The position numbers and the translations under genes were made by a program. The notes beneath the pieces were generated by a model. The model was not told the origin of the DNA. It did not search any database and was given only the letters and a program-made list of their open reading frames with translations. From Gavia stellata (taxonomy: Eukaryota; Chordata; Aves; Gaviiformes; Gaviidae): a DNA stretch of 64,000 nucleotides. The stretch spans positions 620,001-684,000 of the forward strand of contig NW_026777121.1 of assembly GCF_030936135.1 (NCBI RefSeq), written 5' to 3'. Below, one piece after another: positions 11,992-21,879 of this stretch (positions are counted from its first letter, which is position 1; each line of letters starts with the position of its first letter).

Positions 11992-12094
11992 AGCGGAGGA
12001 GAGAGGATTAAGTTCTTCTTGGGTGGCCTCTGTCAGCACTAGATTTCTCTGAGTTACCAAAATATAGACAATAGAAATAGCTACTAGTGTTAGT

Positions 12095-12600
12095 AGATAC
12101 ATTTTCAGAATGGCCCAATGCTTTCCCTTGCCACACCAATCGGGCTAGAGAGCTTGTTAAAGCATTCTATTAAAGGAAATAATCCCTCGATGTGGGATTC
12201 CTGAAGCGCTATCTTCTGACAATGGGCCTCATTTCGTTTCAGAGGTGGTCCAGGGAGCGTCAAAATTCCTCCAATTTTAATGGGATTTACATACCCCATG
12301 GAGGCCACAGCCTAGTGGGAAAGGAAAGAATAAAATGAACCAGACTCTTAAAAGGCACATCTCAAAATTATGCCGAGAAACTCGACTTCCATGGGTGGAT
12401 GCTTTACCAATTGCTTTAATGAGGAACAGTAGGGAAAGTGAGATGGTTAAATAAAATACTTCACGGGATGGGGTTCTCCTTAATGGGTTGGTTACAGAGC
12501 TTAGTTCAAACTCTGATTGTGTTTCTAATACTGATTGTAGTAGTTTGGATCGTTTTGGGATGTATCGAGAGTATAATCGTTGGGGCTGTAATGTCACGAT
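12095..12600 (+). pseudogene. ERV remnant: integrase core joined directly to env TM tail
   Basis: 12110-12420 encodes integrase pieces with stops and shifts ([41 protein letters not shown]). At about 12425 it changes into an env transmembrane end ([19 protein letters not shown], then LIVFLILIVVVWIVLGC). The C-terminal half of integrase and nearly all of env are missing, so an internal deletion fused the two. The region of the third catalytic acid reads SGKGKNKMN, so the glutamate is also gone. Confidence 0.8.
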
Positions 12601-12915
12601 CCTCACCCCTAATGATAACCACAACTCAGGAAAGAAAAAAGCCCCTTCCTCACAGGATATGCGCAGGAAAAAGAGAGGATCCTGTGACTTCAAGTGAAGA
12701 CGAGGCACCTAAGAGGCAATGGGAAAGAGGGCAACTAAGCTCAACTGTAAAAAGTACTGGTAACTGTTGCTGGGAACGTAGAAATGCTGAACCGTGTGTT
12801 TACCGAGGGGTGCTAGCCTTGTGGAGTTACCACCTAGCACCCATCTCTGCGCAAACATGAAATAAACTCGACTCTGTGTGTGTATCGGCCTCTTGCACAC
12901 CGGGTAAAGAACCCA
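12601..12915 (+). mobile_element. Partial LTR-like sequence after the env tail
   Basis: It directly follows the env tail and contains AATAAA at about 12860, followed by a pyrimidine/GT stretch (ctctgtgtgtgtatcgg), the usual R/U5 arrangement. Both ends are imprecise: no clear TG...CA pair was found. Confidence 0.5.
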
Positions 12916-13099
12916 ACTGCTGGGACAACACTGGGAGCCAGCAGCTCCCCCCCACAGGCGAGCATCTCTGCTGCAGGGCCGGTGGCCCCACAGCCACCCC
13001 CGGGCCTGAAGCGCTGGGGGCTGCCTAGTCTGAAGAAAATAAAGGCAAAGTCCGGTGAGAGTCTGCACGCGAGGAAGAGGGTGGCAGGAACGTGATCTC

Positions 13100-13361
13100 T
13101 GCCTCTCTAGTACCACACACCTCTCTCCAGCTTCCGCCTGACGTTGCTCAGACACGGTCTCTCTCACTTGTTTGGGTTTCTGCCTGTCGCTTGCAATATT
13201 TGTCTCTTCTTCTGATTTGCTCTTGAGAAGCAATGGGTTTTCTTGAGAGACATTGTCTTTTTTCCCCTCACGCCCATGAAGCTTTCTCCAAACAGAGATA
13301 ACATCCAGCCAACACTTTGGCTCCGCGAGGACAAGGCTTTTCATCTCATGCAGCATCTTCC
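13100..13361 (-). CDS. Possible coding exon of an unrecognised gene (charged, coiled-coil-like)
   Basis: On the minus strand a good acceptor (tttttcttgcag) ends at 13362. The frame then stays open for over 200 codons. The first 85 or so are rich in K, E, Q and R (VWRKLHGREGKKDN, KSKSEEETNIASDRQKPKQV) and look protein-like; the later part looks like random GC-rich translation. There is no clear donor. I do not recognise the protein. It could also be a chance frame in repeat-flanking DNA. Confidence 0.3.
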
Positions 13362-13973
13362 CTGCAAGAAAAAGCGGGTTCAGGTTAAGTAGTTCAGTCT
13401 CAGCATTTGATTTCCCTACAGATTGAGAACAGCTGTTAACAGAGACTGTGTTCAGATTTCATCCATGTGTGAATCCAGGAACCACAGCAGCAGCAGCAAT
13501 CACAGGCACAGCTGAGCTCTCAACACCCACATACCCCACCAGCAGAGCCCCAGGCATTACTCTGATTACAAGGAATACAGGGGCCAATTCACTTCAAAGC
13601 CTTGCAGCTGGTCAAGGGGGCGGAAATAAAAAAGGTATTTCTATTTCTCATTTGGAGTCATGGTTAAATTGGACCCTAAAGCTGAAGGCCATTTGCGATC
13701 TCCCAAAGAAGAATCCACCAGCACGCAGATATCAATCCATCTCACTTAAAATTCTTATTCCAGCACTGACAGAGAAGGTGACCTGAGTAGCTGAGATTTA
13801 CAAGAAATCTGTGCCCTGAACAGTTAGGTGACACAAGATACACATCTGGATCCACTTCACCTACAAGAAAATGACTCATCCTATAACCCTGCACAGAACG
13901 GGTCCAGAACTGGACTTCAGTTTCAGGTGGGCTGTTGTAAAATCACTGCATTTAGTTGTAAGTAGAAATAGAA
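13362..13973. other. Non-coding stretch before the LTR
   Basis: Open frames here look compositionally random (CA/CAG-rich piece near 13480). Nothing recognisable. Confidence 0.45.
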
Positions 13974-14856
13974 TGTTAGAATATTGGTGTGTCTTGAGAC
14001 TCGTAACCATAGGAACCTCACCAGGGAGTCACTGCTTTGTATTAAGAAACTAATCATAACGAGATGGAACAATGAAGAATCGAATAGAGAAGTTTCGTTT
14101 GAGTCCCGTAACTATGGGGACCTGGTACGCACCCAGTGATGCTGCTTGGAAATCCCTTTACCCTTCCCATCTTGATTGGAATATCAAGAACGCCAATCAA
14201 TAGATATTAAGAGAAACAACCATTGATTATCTTGGGTATGGATATTGATCGAATTGTATAATCAAGAGACTAATCCACGAAAGTTAAAAAACCGTGCTAT
14301 ATTTTGTGAGAAATAATTTGTGTAATGGTAACTAGGTACACTTTATCTATGATTTGATTATGAACTAATGATTAAACAATGTAGCTTTGTCGATAAGGAG
14401 GATATTCCTGTCAAGAGAAGGGTAAGTTGTAGGCCTGGTTAGTAAACCGAGAAATTCTTCTGGAGGTTCCAAGATTAAAGGGGAATGGAATTTTGCAACT
14501 AAGCTGAGCATGCGCAAAGATTGGGTTCAACTAGCGGACACAATGAGGGAGTCTATGGATGACCACCAGAGGGCTTTGGGCGACCACCAGTGTACCTGAA
14601 GGCACATGCGTTATGGACATTTACATATGTTAATGAGTTCTCGGAAATCGAATGGATGTGCTAATTGTTTCTTGGAAATACAATGAATCAAATATACTTT
14701 GATTGTATATAACTTTTGTAGCGGAGTAACTCGGCACGCCCACTAAGCGGAGTGATTCCCTGTGCGTCCAGCGCTGCAATAAAGAAGTGCCTGCTTTCTA
14801 AACTTCAAATTCAGTCTTAGAAAGTTCTTGGGTTTGCCGACTTAGGGGAAGAGTTT
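13974..14856 (+). mobile_element. 5' LTR of a second ERV (about 0.88 kb)
   Basis: It starts TGTTAGAATATTGG and is followed at 14857 by a primer binding site, which fixes it as a 5' LTR. TATATAA lies at 14706-14712 and AATAAA at 14778-14783. U3 contains a gagcatgcgcaaag motif shared with the LTRs at 26.2-27.0 kb and 41.1-41.4 kb. The 3' end is not a clean CA, and the U5 differs from the other two copies, so this is a separate subfamily. Confidence 0.82.
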
Positions 14857-14874
14857 TGGCGACCCAGATGGGAC
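14857..14874 (+). promoter_or_regulatory. Retroviral primer binding site, tRNA-Arg type
   Basis: TGGCGACCCAGATGGGAC follows the LTR. As I recall vertebrate tRNA-Arg (UCG/CCG), its 3' 18 bases including CCA are the exact complement. This is from memory and should be aligned. Confidence 0.7.
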
Positions 14875-14993
14875 CTTGTGAGTGAGACTGGAAGGGATCG
14901 AGTGCCGATCAGACTCCAGCCGGCACCGAGGGATTCTCGGCAAGGACCATTGCTCTTGACCCATACGAGCTCCTCACAACACCCTGGAAAAGG

Positions 14994-14999
14994 GTAAGG
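14994..14999 (+). promoter_or_regulatory. Likely retroviral 5' splice donor (GTAAGG)
   Basis: ggaaaagg|gtaaggc lies 120 bases downstream of the primer binding site, in the leader before gag, the usual place for the env-mRNA donor. Confidence 0.5.
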
Positions 15000-15227
15000 C
15001 ACTACTTCTTTGGAATTTCTTTGGATAGCCTGCCCGTAAGGCGCAGCGAAAGCTTCGCAGGGTTGGGGCTTTGAGGGTACCCGTTTGCATTGGAAGCCTA
15101 GGCATCTGCCCGCAAGTCATAAGCGAAAGCTATTGCTGGGTTGGACATTTGTGTGTTTGAGACAATTGGCATTTGCATTTGCTAATTTGGTCTTTGATAA
15201 TATAATGATATAAGAATAATAAACATA

Positions 15228-15539
15228 ATGGCATTAACAAAATTGTTTAAGAGTAAGAGTGCAGGGAGTTTAGCCATTGATGGGAAGATACCAAAGACGT
15301 CACCCTTGGGAGCTTTATTGACACATTGGAATGAGTTGCATGATGATTTGCGTAAAAGTCAAAGGATTGAGTATTGTAATAATTGGTGGCCTTTGTATGT
15401 TTTAGAAAATCAAGAGAAATGGCCAACTAATGGGACTTTAAATTATAATACTATTTTGCAATTGATGTTGTCCTGTAGGAGGGAAGGCCAATGGAATGAG
15501 GTACATTATGTGGATTTGTTCTTTTCCTTGAGACAGTGA
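15228..15539 (+). pseudogene. ERV gag matrix fragment (103 codons)
   Basis: The ATG at 15228 opens a frame with a gammaretrovirus-like matrix pattern: TSPLGALLTHWNELHDDL, NNWWPLYVLENQEKWP, LNYNTILQLMLSCRREGQW. It lies about 350 bases after the primer binding site, so the start is well placed. The second residue is not glycine, so a standard N-myristoylation signal is not seen. It stops at 15537 after FSLRQ, and the capsid and nucleocapsid regions do not follow: the next 8 kb is LTR-like debris and satellite repeats. Confidence 0.78.
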
Positions 15540-15727
15540 ACTGACTGGCAGGAGTGTAAATTGGTAAGTTGAGGTCATTTAGTGATGGCTTTAACCTCTG
15601 AAAACAGGACATCTAAAAGGCGTTGCTGGGCTTGTGTTATTGGAAAGAGATGTATAAATGATAAATAATATTACTACTAATAAAATGATACTTCATAACA
15701 AATGCACCTGGTACTAGTCATATTAAA
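15540..15727 (+). other. Junction between gag fragment and minisatellite, with LTR-like piece
   Basis: 15690-15727 (cataacaaatgcac...catattaaagat) resembles 3873-3917 in the U3 of the first ERV's LTR. The minisatellite begins within or just after this LTR-like sequence. Confidence 0.55.
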
Positions 15728-17790
15728 GATCGTGAAGCCCTCCAGCAAGCCCCAGGGTGCTAATTTCCAAAAAAGTACCAGGCTGCAGAGCTCCAAACAA
15801 GGCCCAGGATGCCGGACTCCGGAAAATACCAAACACACACTGCAGAACCTCCCCCCAAAAAAACCCAAATGGTGCAGGGACGCCTTCCAAAACACCACCA
15901 AACGGTGCAGGACTCCCCCCAAAAAACACCCAACAGTGCAGGACTCCCGCAAAAAACCACCTAACGGTGCAGGACTCCCCCCAAAAAATTAATGGTGAAC
16001 GGCTCCCAAAAATCCAAATGGTGATGCACTCCCCCGGAGCAGTGACAGGAAGGCCTCAAAAAATCCCGCGTTTTGTAATATTCCAAAACATAGCAAAACC
16101 ATAAAGGCCTCCAAAACACAAAATGGTGAAGCCCTCCAAACAAGCCCCAGGGTGCAGAGCTCAAAAAAAGTGCCGGGTTGGAGACTCCCAAACACCCCAA
16201 ATGATGCAGGACTCCCTGAAAAGAACCCCAAATGTTGCAGGAGTCCCTCCCAAAAAATCGAAATGGTGCAAGACTCACCGGAAAAAAAAAAAACCCTAAA
16301 CGGTTTGCACTCCTCCGGGGCAGCACAGTGAAGCACTCCAAGGATCCCGGGTTTTGTAATATTCCAGAAAATAGCAAAGCCATAAAGGGCTCCAAACAAC
16401 AGAATGGTGAAGCCCTCCAACAAGCCCCAGGGTGCTGAGTTCCAAGTAAGTACCAGGCTGCAGAGCTTCTAAAAAGCCCCAGGGTGCAGTAGTCCTAAAA
16501 AAACCCAACAAACACTGCAGAATCTCTCCCAAAAAAAACTCCAAACAGTGCAGTAATCCTTCCAAAACTACACCAAACACTGCATGATTCCCCAAAGAAA
16601 CACCCAACGGTGCAGGACTCCCCCCTAAAAAAACACCCAAAGGTGCAGGACTCCCCCCCAAAAAATTAGTGGTGAACGGCTCCCAAAAATCCAAATGGTG
16701 ATGCACTCCCCCGGAGCAGTGACAGGAAGGCCTCAAAAAATCCCGCGTTTTGTAATATTCCAAAGAATAGCAAAACCATAAAGGCCTCCAAAACACAAAA
16801 TGGTGAAGCCCTCCAAACAAGCCCCAGGGTGCAGAGCTCAAAAAAAGTGCCGGGTTGGAGACTCCCAAACACCCCAAATGATGCAGGACTCCCTGAAAAG
16901 AACCCCAAATGTTGCAGGAGTCCCTCCCAAAAAATCGAAATGGTGCAAGACTCACCGGAAAAAAAAAAAACCCTAAACGGTTTGCACTCCTCCGGGGCAG
17001 CACAGTGAAGCACTCCAAGGATCCCGGGTTTTGTAATATTCCAGAAAATAGCAAAGCCATAAAGGGCTCCAAACAACAGAATGGTGAAGCCCTCCAACAA
17101 GCCCCAGGGTGCTGAGTTCCAAGTAAGTACCAGGCTGCAGAGCTTCTAAAAAGCCCCAGGGTGCAGTAGTCCTAAAAAAACCCAACAAACACTGCAGAAT
17201 CTCTCCCAAAAAAAACTCCAAACAGTGCAGTAATCCTTCCAAAACTACACCAAACACTGCATGATTCCCCAAAGAAACACCCAACGGTGCAGGACTCCCC
17301 CCTAAAAAAACACCCAAAGGTGCAGGACTCCCCCCCAAAAAATTAGTGGTGAACGGCTCCCAAAAATCCAAATGGTGATGCACTCCCCCGGAGCAGTGGC
17401 GTGAAGGCCTCAAAAAAATCCCGTGTTTTGTAATATTCCAAAGAATAGCAAAACCATGAAGGCCTCCAAAACACAAAATGGTGAAGCCCTCCAAACAAGC
17501 CCCAGGGTGCAGAGCTCAAAAAAAGTGCCGGGTTGGAGACTCCCAAAAAACCCAAATGATGCAGGACTCCCCAGAAAAACACGCAAATGGTGCAGGAGTC
17601 CCCCCCCAAAAAACCCTACATGGTGCAAGACTTACCAGGAAAACAAAAAATAAACGGTTTGCCCTCCTCTGGGGTGGAACAGTGAAGCACTCCAAGAATC
17701 CCCCGTTTTGTAATATTCCCAAAAATAGCAAAGCCATAAAGGGCTCCAAAAAAACAAAATGGTGAACTACTGAAAACATGCCTGTCACGT
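15728..17790. repeat. Minisatellite array 1 with 677-bp higher-order period
   Basis: Short units of roughly 30-40 bases (gtgcaggactcccccc, ccaaaaacaccc, ggtgaagccctcc, agccccagggtgc) alternate along the array. A higher-order unit repeats: the same anchor (ggtgaacggctcccaaaaat) starts at 15994, 16671 and 17348, exactly 677 bases apart both times. The second anchor (ttttgtaatattcc) shows an inner dimer with spacings of about 285 and 393. Units 1 and 2 are almost identical, while unit 3 is slightly diverged at its end. On the minus strand the array stays open in several frames, but 677 is not a multiple of 3, so no constant repeated protein is encoded. Confidence 0.93.
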
Positions 17791-17925
17791 TAAAAGGACT
17801 GAGCAATTTGGCAGAAAATAAACCCCCGTGCGTTCCAGCTTGTCCTCAGATATCAGAGGGGCTGGGAGCGGCTAGGCTTAGATTCTGAGTGATACCCATT
17901 TCCTGTATTACAAGTCCGGTCGTGT

Positions 17926-17981
17926 TCTATATAAACATATATATATACACACACACTCATATACAGATAGATAGATAGATA
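17926..17981. repeat. Microsatellite (TA/CA/GATA)
   Basis: atatatatatacacacacac followed by (GATA)n. Confidence 0.85.
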
Positions 17982-18029
17982 ATCTTAACGATTACGGATG
18001 CGCTTGTAACTCCATACACTTTCAGTCTA

Positions 18030-18497
18030 GCCACGTTGCATGAACTAGCACGGCCACCCTTAAGGAATTTAACTGCGTTCAGTGAGAACTCTTACGGCTA
18101 GGTTAACAAATAGTGTAGTTTATTGAAGTGACAGATACACAAGTTCTTTTGGATTGCCGGTGATAGAACTACTGCCCACAAAGGTGGTACAAATAGTATG
18201 AATATGAGTTATACAGCCTGGCTACAAGCGCGCTAGATCACAAAACAACTCTATCAATCTCCCGGGGAAACACGTGGGATAGCCAAGTGTTAATATGAGA
18301 ATTATAGCTGGCTACAAGCGCATTAAATCACAAAACAACTCTACAGAGGTTGCCAAATCTCCCGGGGGGGACACACACTTGGTATAGCCAAGTGTCCAAA
18401 TCTTACTCAAAGGCATCCCTCTGGGGGGGAAGAGAGGTTCAGCCCGTCGACTGATCCCAGATGTTAGAGCAGGTCTGCAATGGTATCTTCCCTAACA
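18030..18497 (-). mobile_element. Minus-strand LTR between the two minisatellite arrays
   Basis: Reading on the minus strand, a purine tract (aagagaggaggga) precedes TGTTAGGG at 18497. AATAAA is at 18124-18119 and the sequence fades into U5-like DNA near 18030. A roughly 90-base tandem duplication (ctggctacaagcgc ... ctcccgggg ... tagccaagtgt) lies in U3 at about 18217-18300 and 18308-18397. The inner end is well placed; the other end is uncertain. Confidence 0.55.
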
Positions 18498-19145
18498 TCC
18501 CTCCTCTCTTAAGCTTTTATACTATTCTTACTTTACAGGTGGAGCTTGAGTGACTCTAGTCATATTTGTCTTTGTTGTAATTGGTGTAAAAGTTTCTCGC
18601 TTTGCTTTTAAAGGTAGAGACCAAGAAAAATTCAGAGCGCAGGCTCAGTGAGGGGTGGTCGCACCTTGGAGGTGGGTAGCTTTGGGATGGAGGTGTGGTT
18701 TTTAGTATTACAATGAGATTATAATGAGTATTTTGTCAAAAGGTGAGAGACTGTCGGCCCATTCCCAGGCACTCCGCTACACACCATTACACGCACTAAA
18801 TAGGTTATTGTCTCTTTGTACAATAGCATTGTCTTTGACCAGGTACCTATCCTAGTTATCAGGGGGAGTCTCCATCTCGTTGTTCCATAGCACCTTCCAG
18901 TTCCTGTCTTATCACAGAGCCGGGCCGCGCTGTCTCTACTCTGCTCCACCCTCTGTACAGTTTCTCTTAGAGTCAGCACACCAAGCTCCCCTGGCATTGC
19001 CAACACCTAAGGTTGCCTCGGGAACTTCTGCGGGATGGAACTCTTGCATGACCACCACACTCCACCCCAAAAGTTTCTTCAGTGCTGTACCTTTCCTAAA
19101 AATGCAAATACAGATATAATTTCTAAGTCACCTCCAGCAATAATT
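18498..19145 (-). other. ERV-like internal remnant or unique spacer before array 2
   Basis: Lies where env/3' internal sequence of the minus-strand LTR element would be. A 95-codon minus frame (18719-19006) has no motif that I recognise. Confidence 0.35.
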
Positions 19146-21020
19146 CCACAATGCCCAAGGGTGAAGAGCTCCGAAAACCCACCCGGGTGGAGTGCTCCCA
19201 AAACAATACCAAACACTGCAGGAGTCCCACCAAAAAAAAGATGCAGGAATCCCCCAAAAAGGTAACGGTGACCAGCTCCCAAAACCCAAAATGGTGAGGC
19301 ACTCCTGCGGGGCAGCAGGCTGAGGCACTCCAGAAATCCCGGCTTTTGTAATGTTCCAAAGACCAGCAAAGCCCTAAAGGGCTCCAGAAAACAAAACAGT
19401 GAACCCTTCAAACAAGCCCCATGGTGCAGAGTCCCAAAAAAGTACCGGGTTGGAGAGCTTCAAAACAGACCCAGGGTGCAGGACTCCACAAAATACACCA
19501 AACAGTTCAGAAACTGCCCCCAAAGGGTGCAGGAGTCCCCCAGAAAAACACCAAACGCTGCAGGACTCCCCCAGAAAGATAAGTGAATGATTCCCAAAAA
19601 ACAAATCGTCAGGCACTCCTGCCGGGTGGCGCGGTGAGGCACTCCAAACATCCCGGGTTTTGTAATATTCCAAAACATAGCAAAACCATAGAAGGCTCCA
19701 AAACCCAAAATGGTCAAGTCCTCCAAACAAGCCTCAGGGGGCAGAGCTCCAAAAAGGACCGGCTTGGAGAGCTCCAAAAAAGCCCCAGGTTGCAGGACTC
19801 CCAAAAAACCCACCAAACTGTGCAGAATTTCCCCCAAAATAACCTTAAAATGGTACACTACTCCCTCCAAAAGAACACCAAACGCTGCAAGACTCCTCCA
19901 GAAAATACTAACTGGGAATGGCTCTGAAAAACCAAATGGTGAGGCACTCCTCCAGGGCCGCGTTGTGAAGGCCTTCAGAAATCTTGGGTTTTGCAATATT
20001 CCAAAAAATACCAAAACCGCAAAAGGCCGCCAAAAAACAAAACTCTGAAGCACTCCAAACAAGCCCCAGGGTGCAGAGCCCCCAGACACACAGAGGGTGC
20101 AGGACTCCCCAAAAGAATACCAAATGGTGAACAGCTCCCAAAACACCAAATGGGGATGCACTCCTCCGGGGCAGCGCAGGGAGGTGAAGCACTCCAAAAA
20201 TCCCGGGTTTGGGAAAATTTCAAAAAATAGCAAAACTGTAAAGGGCTCCCCCCCAAAACAAATAAAATGGTGAAGCCCTTGAAAAAAGCCCCAGTGTGCA
20301 GGGCTCCCCCCAAAAAACCCCCAAATTGTGAAGGACTCCAAAAAGCCCCAAACTGTGAAGGACGCCCAAAAAACCAAATGGTGATGCAGTCCTCCAGGAC
20401 GGCGCAGTGAAGCACTCCAAAAAATGCCAGGTCTCGTCCTATTGCATATAATAGCAAAACTGTAAAGGGTTCCCAAAATACAAAATGGTGAAGCCCTCTA
20501 AACAAGCCACAGGGTGCAGAGCTCCAAAAAAACACCGGGTTGGACTGCTCCCAAAAAGCCCCAGGGTGGAGAGCTCCAAACACCACTACGAGGGAGGACC
20601 CTGAAAAAGCCCGCGATGGAGCACTCTTAAAAAGCACCGGGGTTAAGCGCTCCAAAATATCCAACTGGTGAAGCAAACCAAAAAAGTCCCGCAAAGAGGG
20701 CTCCCAAAAAGCCAAACAGTGACAGACTCCCAGAAAAAACAAATGGTGAAGCACTCCTCTGGGGTGGCGCGGTGATGCACTCCAGAAATGCCGGGTCCTG
20801 TAGCATTCCAGAAAATAGTGAAACCATAAAGGGCTTCCAAAAAACCAAAATGGTGAAGCATTCCAAAAAAGCCCTGGGGTGCAGAGCTCCAAAACACCCA
20901 AGTGATGGAGCGCTCCCAAAAAGCCCCCGACAGAAAGCTCCAAAAAAGCCACACAGTGCAGGACTGCGAGAAGAGCCCCACGGTGCAGTAAAGCACTCCT
21001 CCAGAGCCATATGGTGATGT
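19146..21020. repeat. Minisatellite array 2, same family, diverged
   Basis: Same vocabulary as array 1 (gcactcctccggggcagc, agccccagggtgcagagctcc, ttttgtaatattcc, aaagggctcc). The anchor spacing is irregular (313, 333 and about 220) and the units carry many substitutions. Long minus-strand open frames (338 and 325 codons) overlap each other in different frames and encode only F/G/L/W-rich repeats, so they are not taken as genes. Confidence 0.88.
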
Positions 21021-21870
21021 GCTCCTCCCACGCTTCAAAACTAGTGTGGGCAACCCTAGATTGGGGGCAATCCTAGAAAACAGCAGTGGAATAGCTATTT
21101 TTATTCCCTTTCGGAAATTCCTAGCCAACAACTCTACAATGTTCCTGCCAATCTCCTAAAGACAGTCATTCCTAGCAAGTCCTCTCAAAGTCCTTGAATG
21201 CATCCCAATTCTTCATCTCCTAGGGGTTCCTGGGAATTCCTCATTTCTCCCTCCTTTTGCTGTGCCAGAGAGCCACGCTACACATTTCCACAACGGAAAG
21301 GCTGCCTGCGCAGAGCCAGACTGCACCTGATGGGGACACAAATGCCACACCTCTTCCCAGACCCCTGCTATTTACTGCACAGGGATTAGTCCATTCTGTG
21401 GCCAACTGCTCTTCATGCTTCCTAGAGAGCTTTCACCCTTCACAGGTGGCACCTCCACAGGGGCACAACCCACTTCTCTGCCTTTGAGGAAACCCGCAAC
21501 CCACAGGCAGCCCTTTCTCGCTGAGATACAAGGTGGCCCCCAAAACATTCCCCTCAGCCCCTTCAAATGACCACCTGCAGAGCTCCCAGTTCACCTGGGA
21601 GACACCTCTCTGCTCCTCTGGTCACTCTCACCTCGCCCTCGCTGTTCACCAGCTCAGCCGAGCTCCCCAGGCTGAAGCTAGAAGACATGCAGACAGCAGA
21701 GCCTCCGCGGATGGACAAAAGGGTTTGGACTATGTCCCTGCTTTCCATCTATAGCTTGACTAGAACTTGACAGTATGTTACCTGCCTACACTCAGAAGAG
21801 TCTGGCTGAGGGTTTTGCATCTGTGAACGGGGCATAAACAAGACAGGATGTGTTTTACAGGGAAACAAAA
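21021..21870. other. Spacer between satellite arrays, no gene seen
   Basis: Unique-looking sequence; open frames under 80 codons without motif. Confidence 0.4.
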
Positions 21871-21879
21871 TAGCCTCAC

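Larger units (their letters stand above)
10777..12045 (-). pseudogene. Acrosin gene fragments in scrambled order
   Basis: Three blocks resemble the intact acrosin gene at 36.5-39 kb, all in its minus orientation. 10777-11069 matches intron 2 and the 3' half of exon 2. 11093-11582 matches the 5' part of exon 5 and intron 4. 11617-12045 matches all of exon 5 and the start of intron 4. The exon 2 block breaks after the VSIQDP-coding part and is joined to exon 5 sequence. Its splice donor is lost (parent GTAAGG is ATGAGG here). Exons 1, 3 and 4 are absent. It is visibly more diverged from the intact gene than the copy at 62.8 kb, so it is an older remnant, perhaps of a tandem array. Confidence 0.82.

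Noticed and set aside
19460-20952. 338- and 325-codon minus frames as a repeat protein
   Set aside because: They overlap in different frames within a satellite; units do not keep a reading frame.
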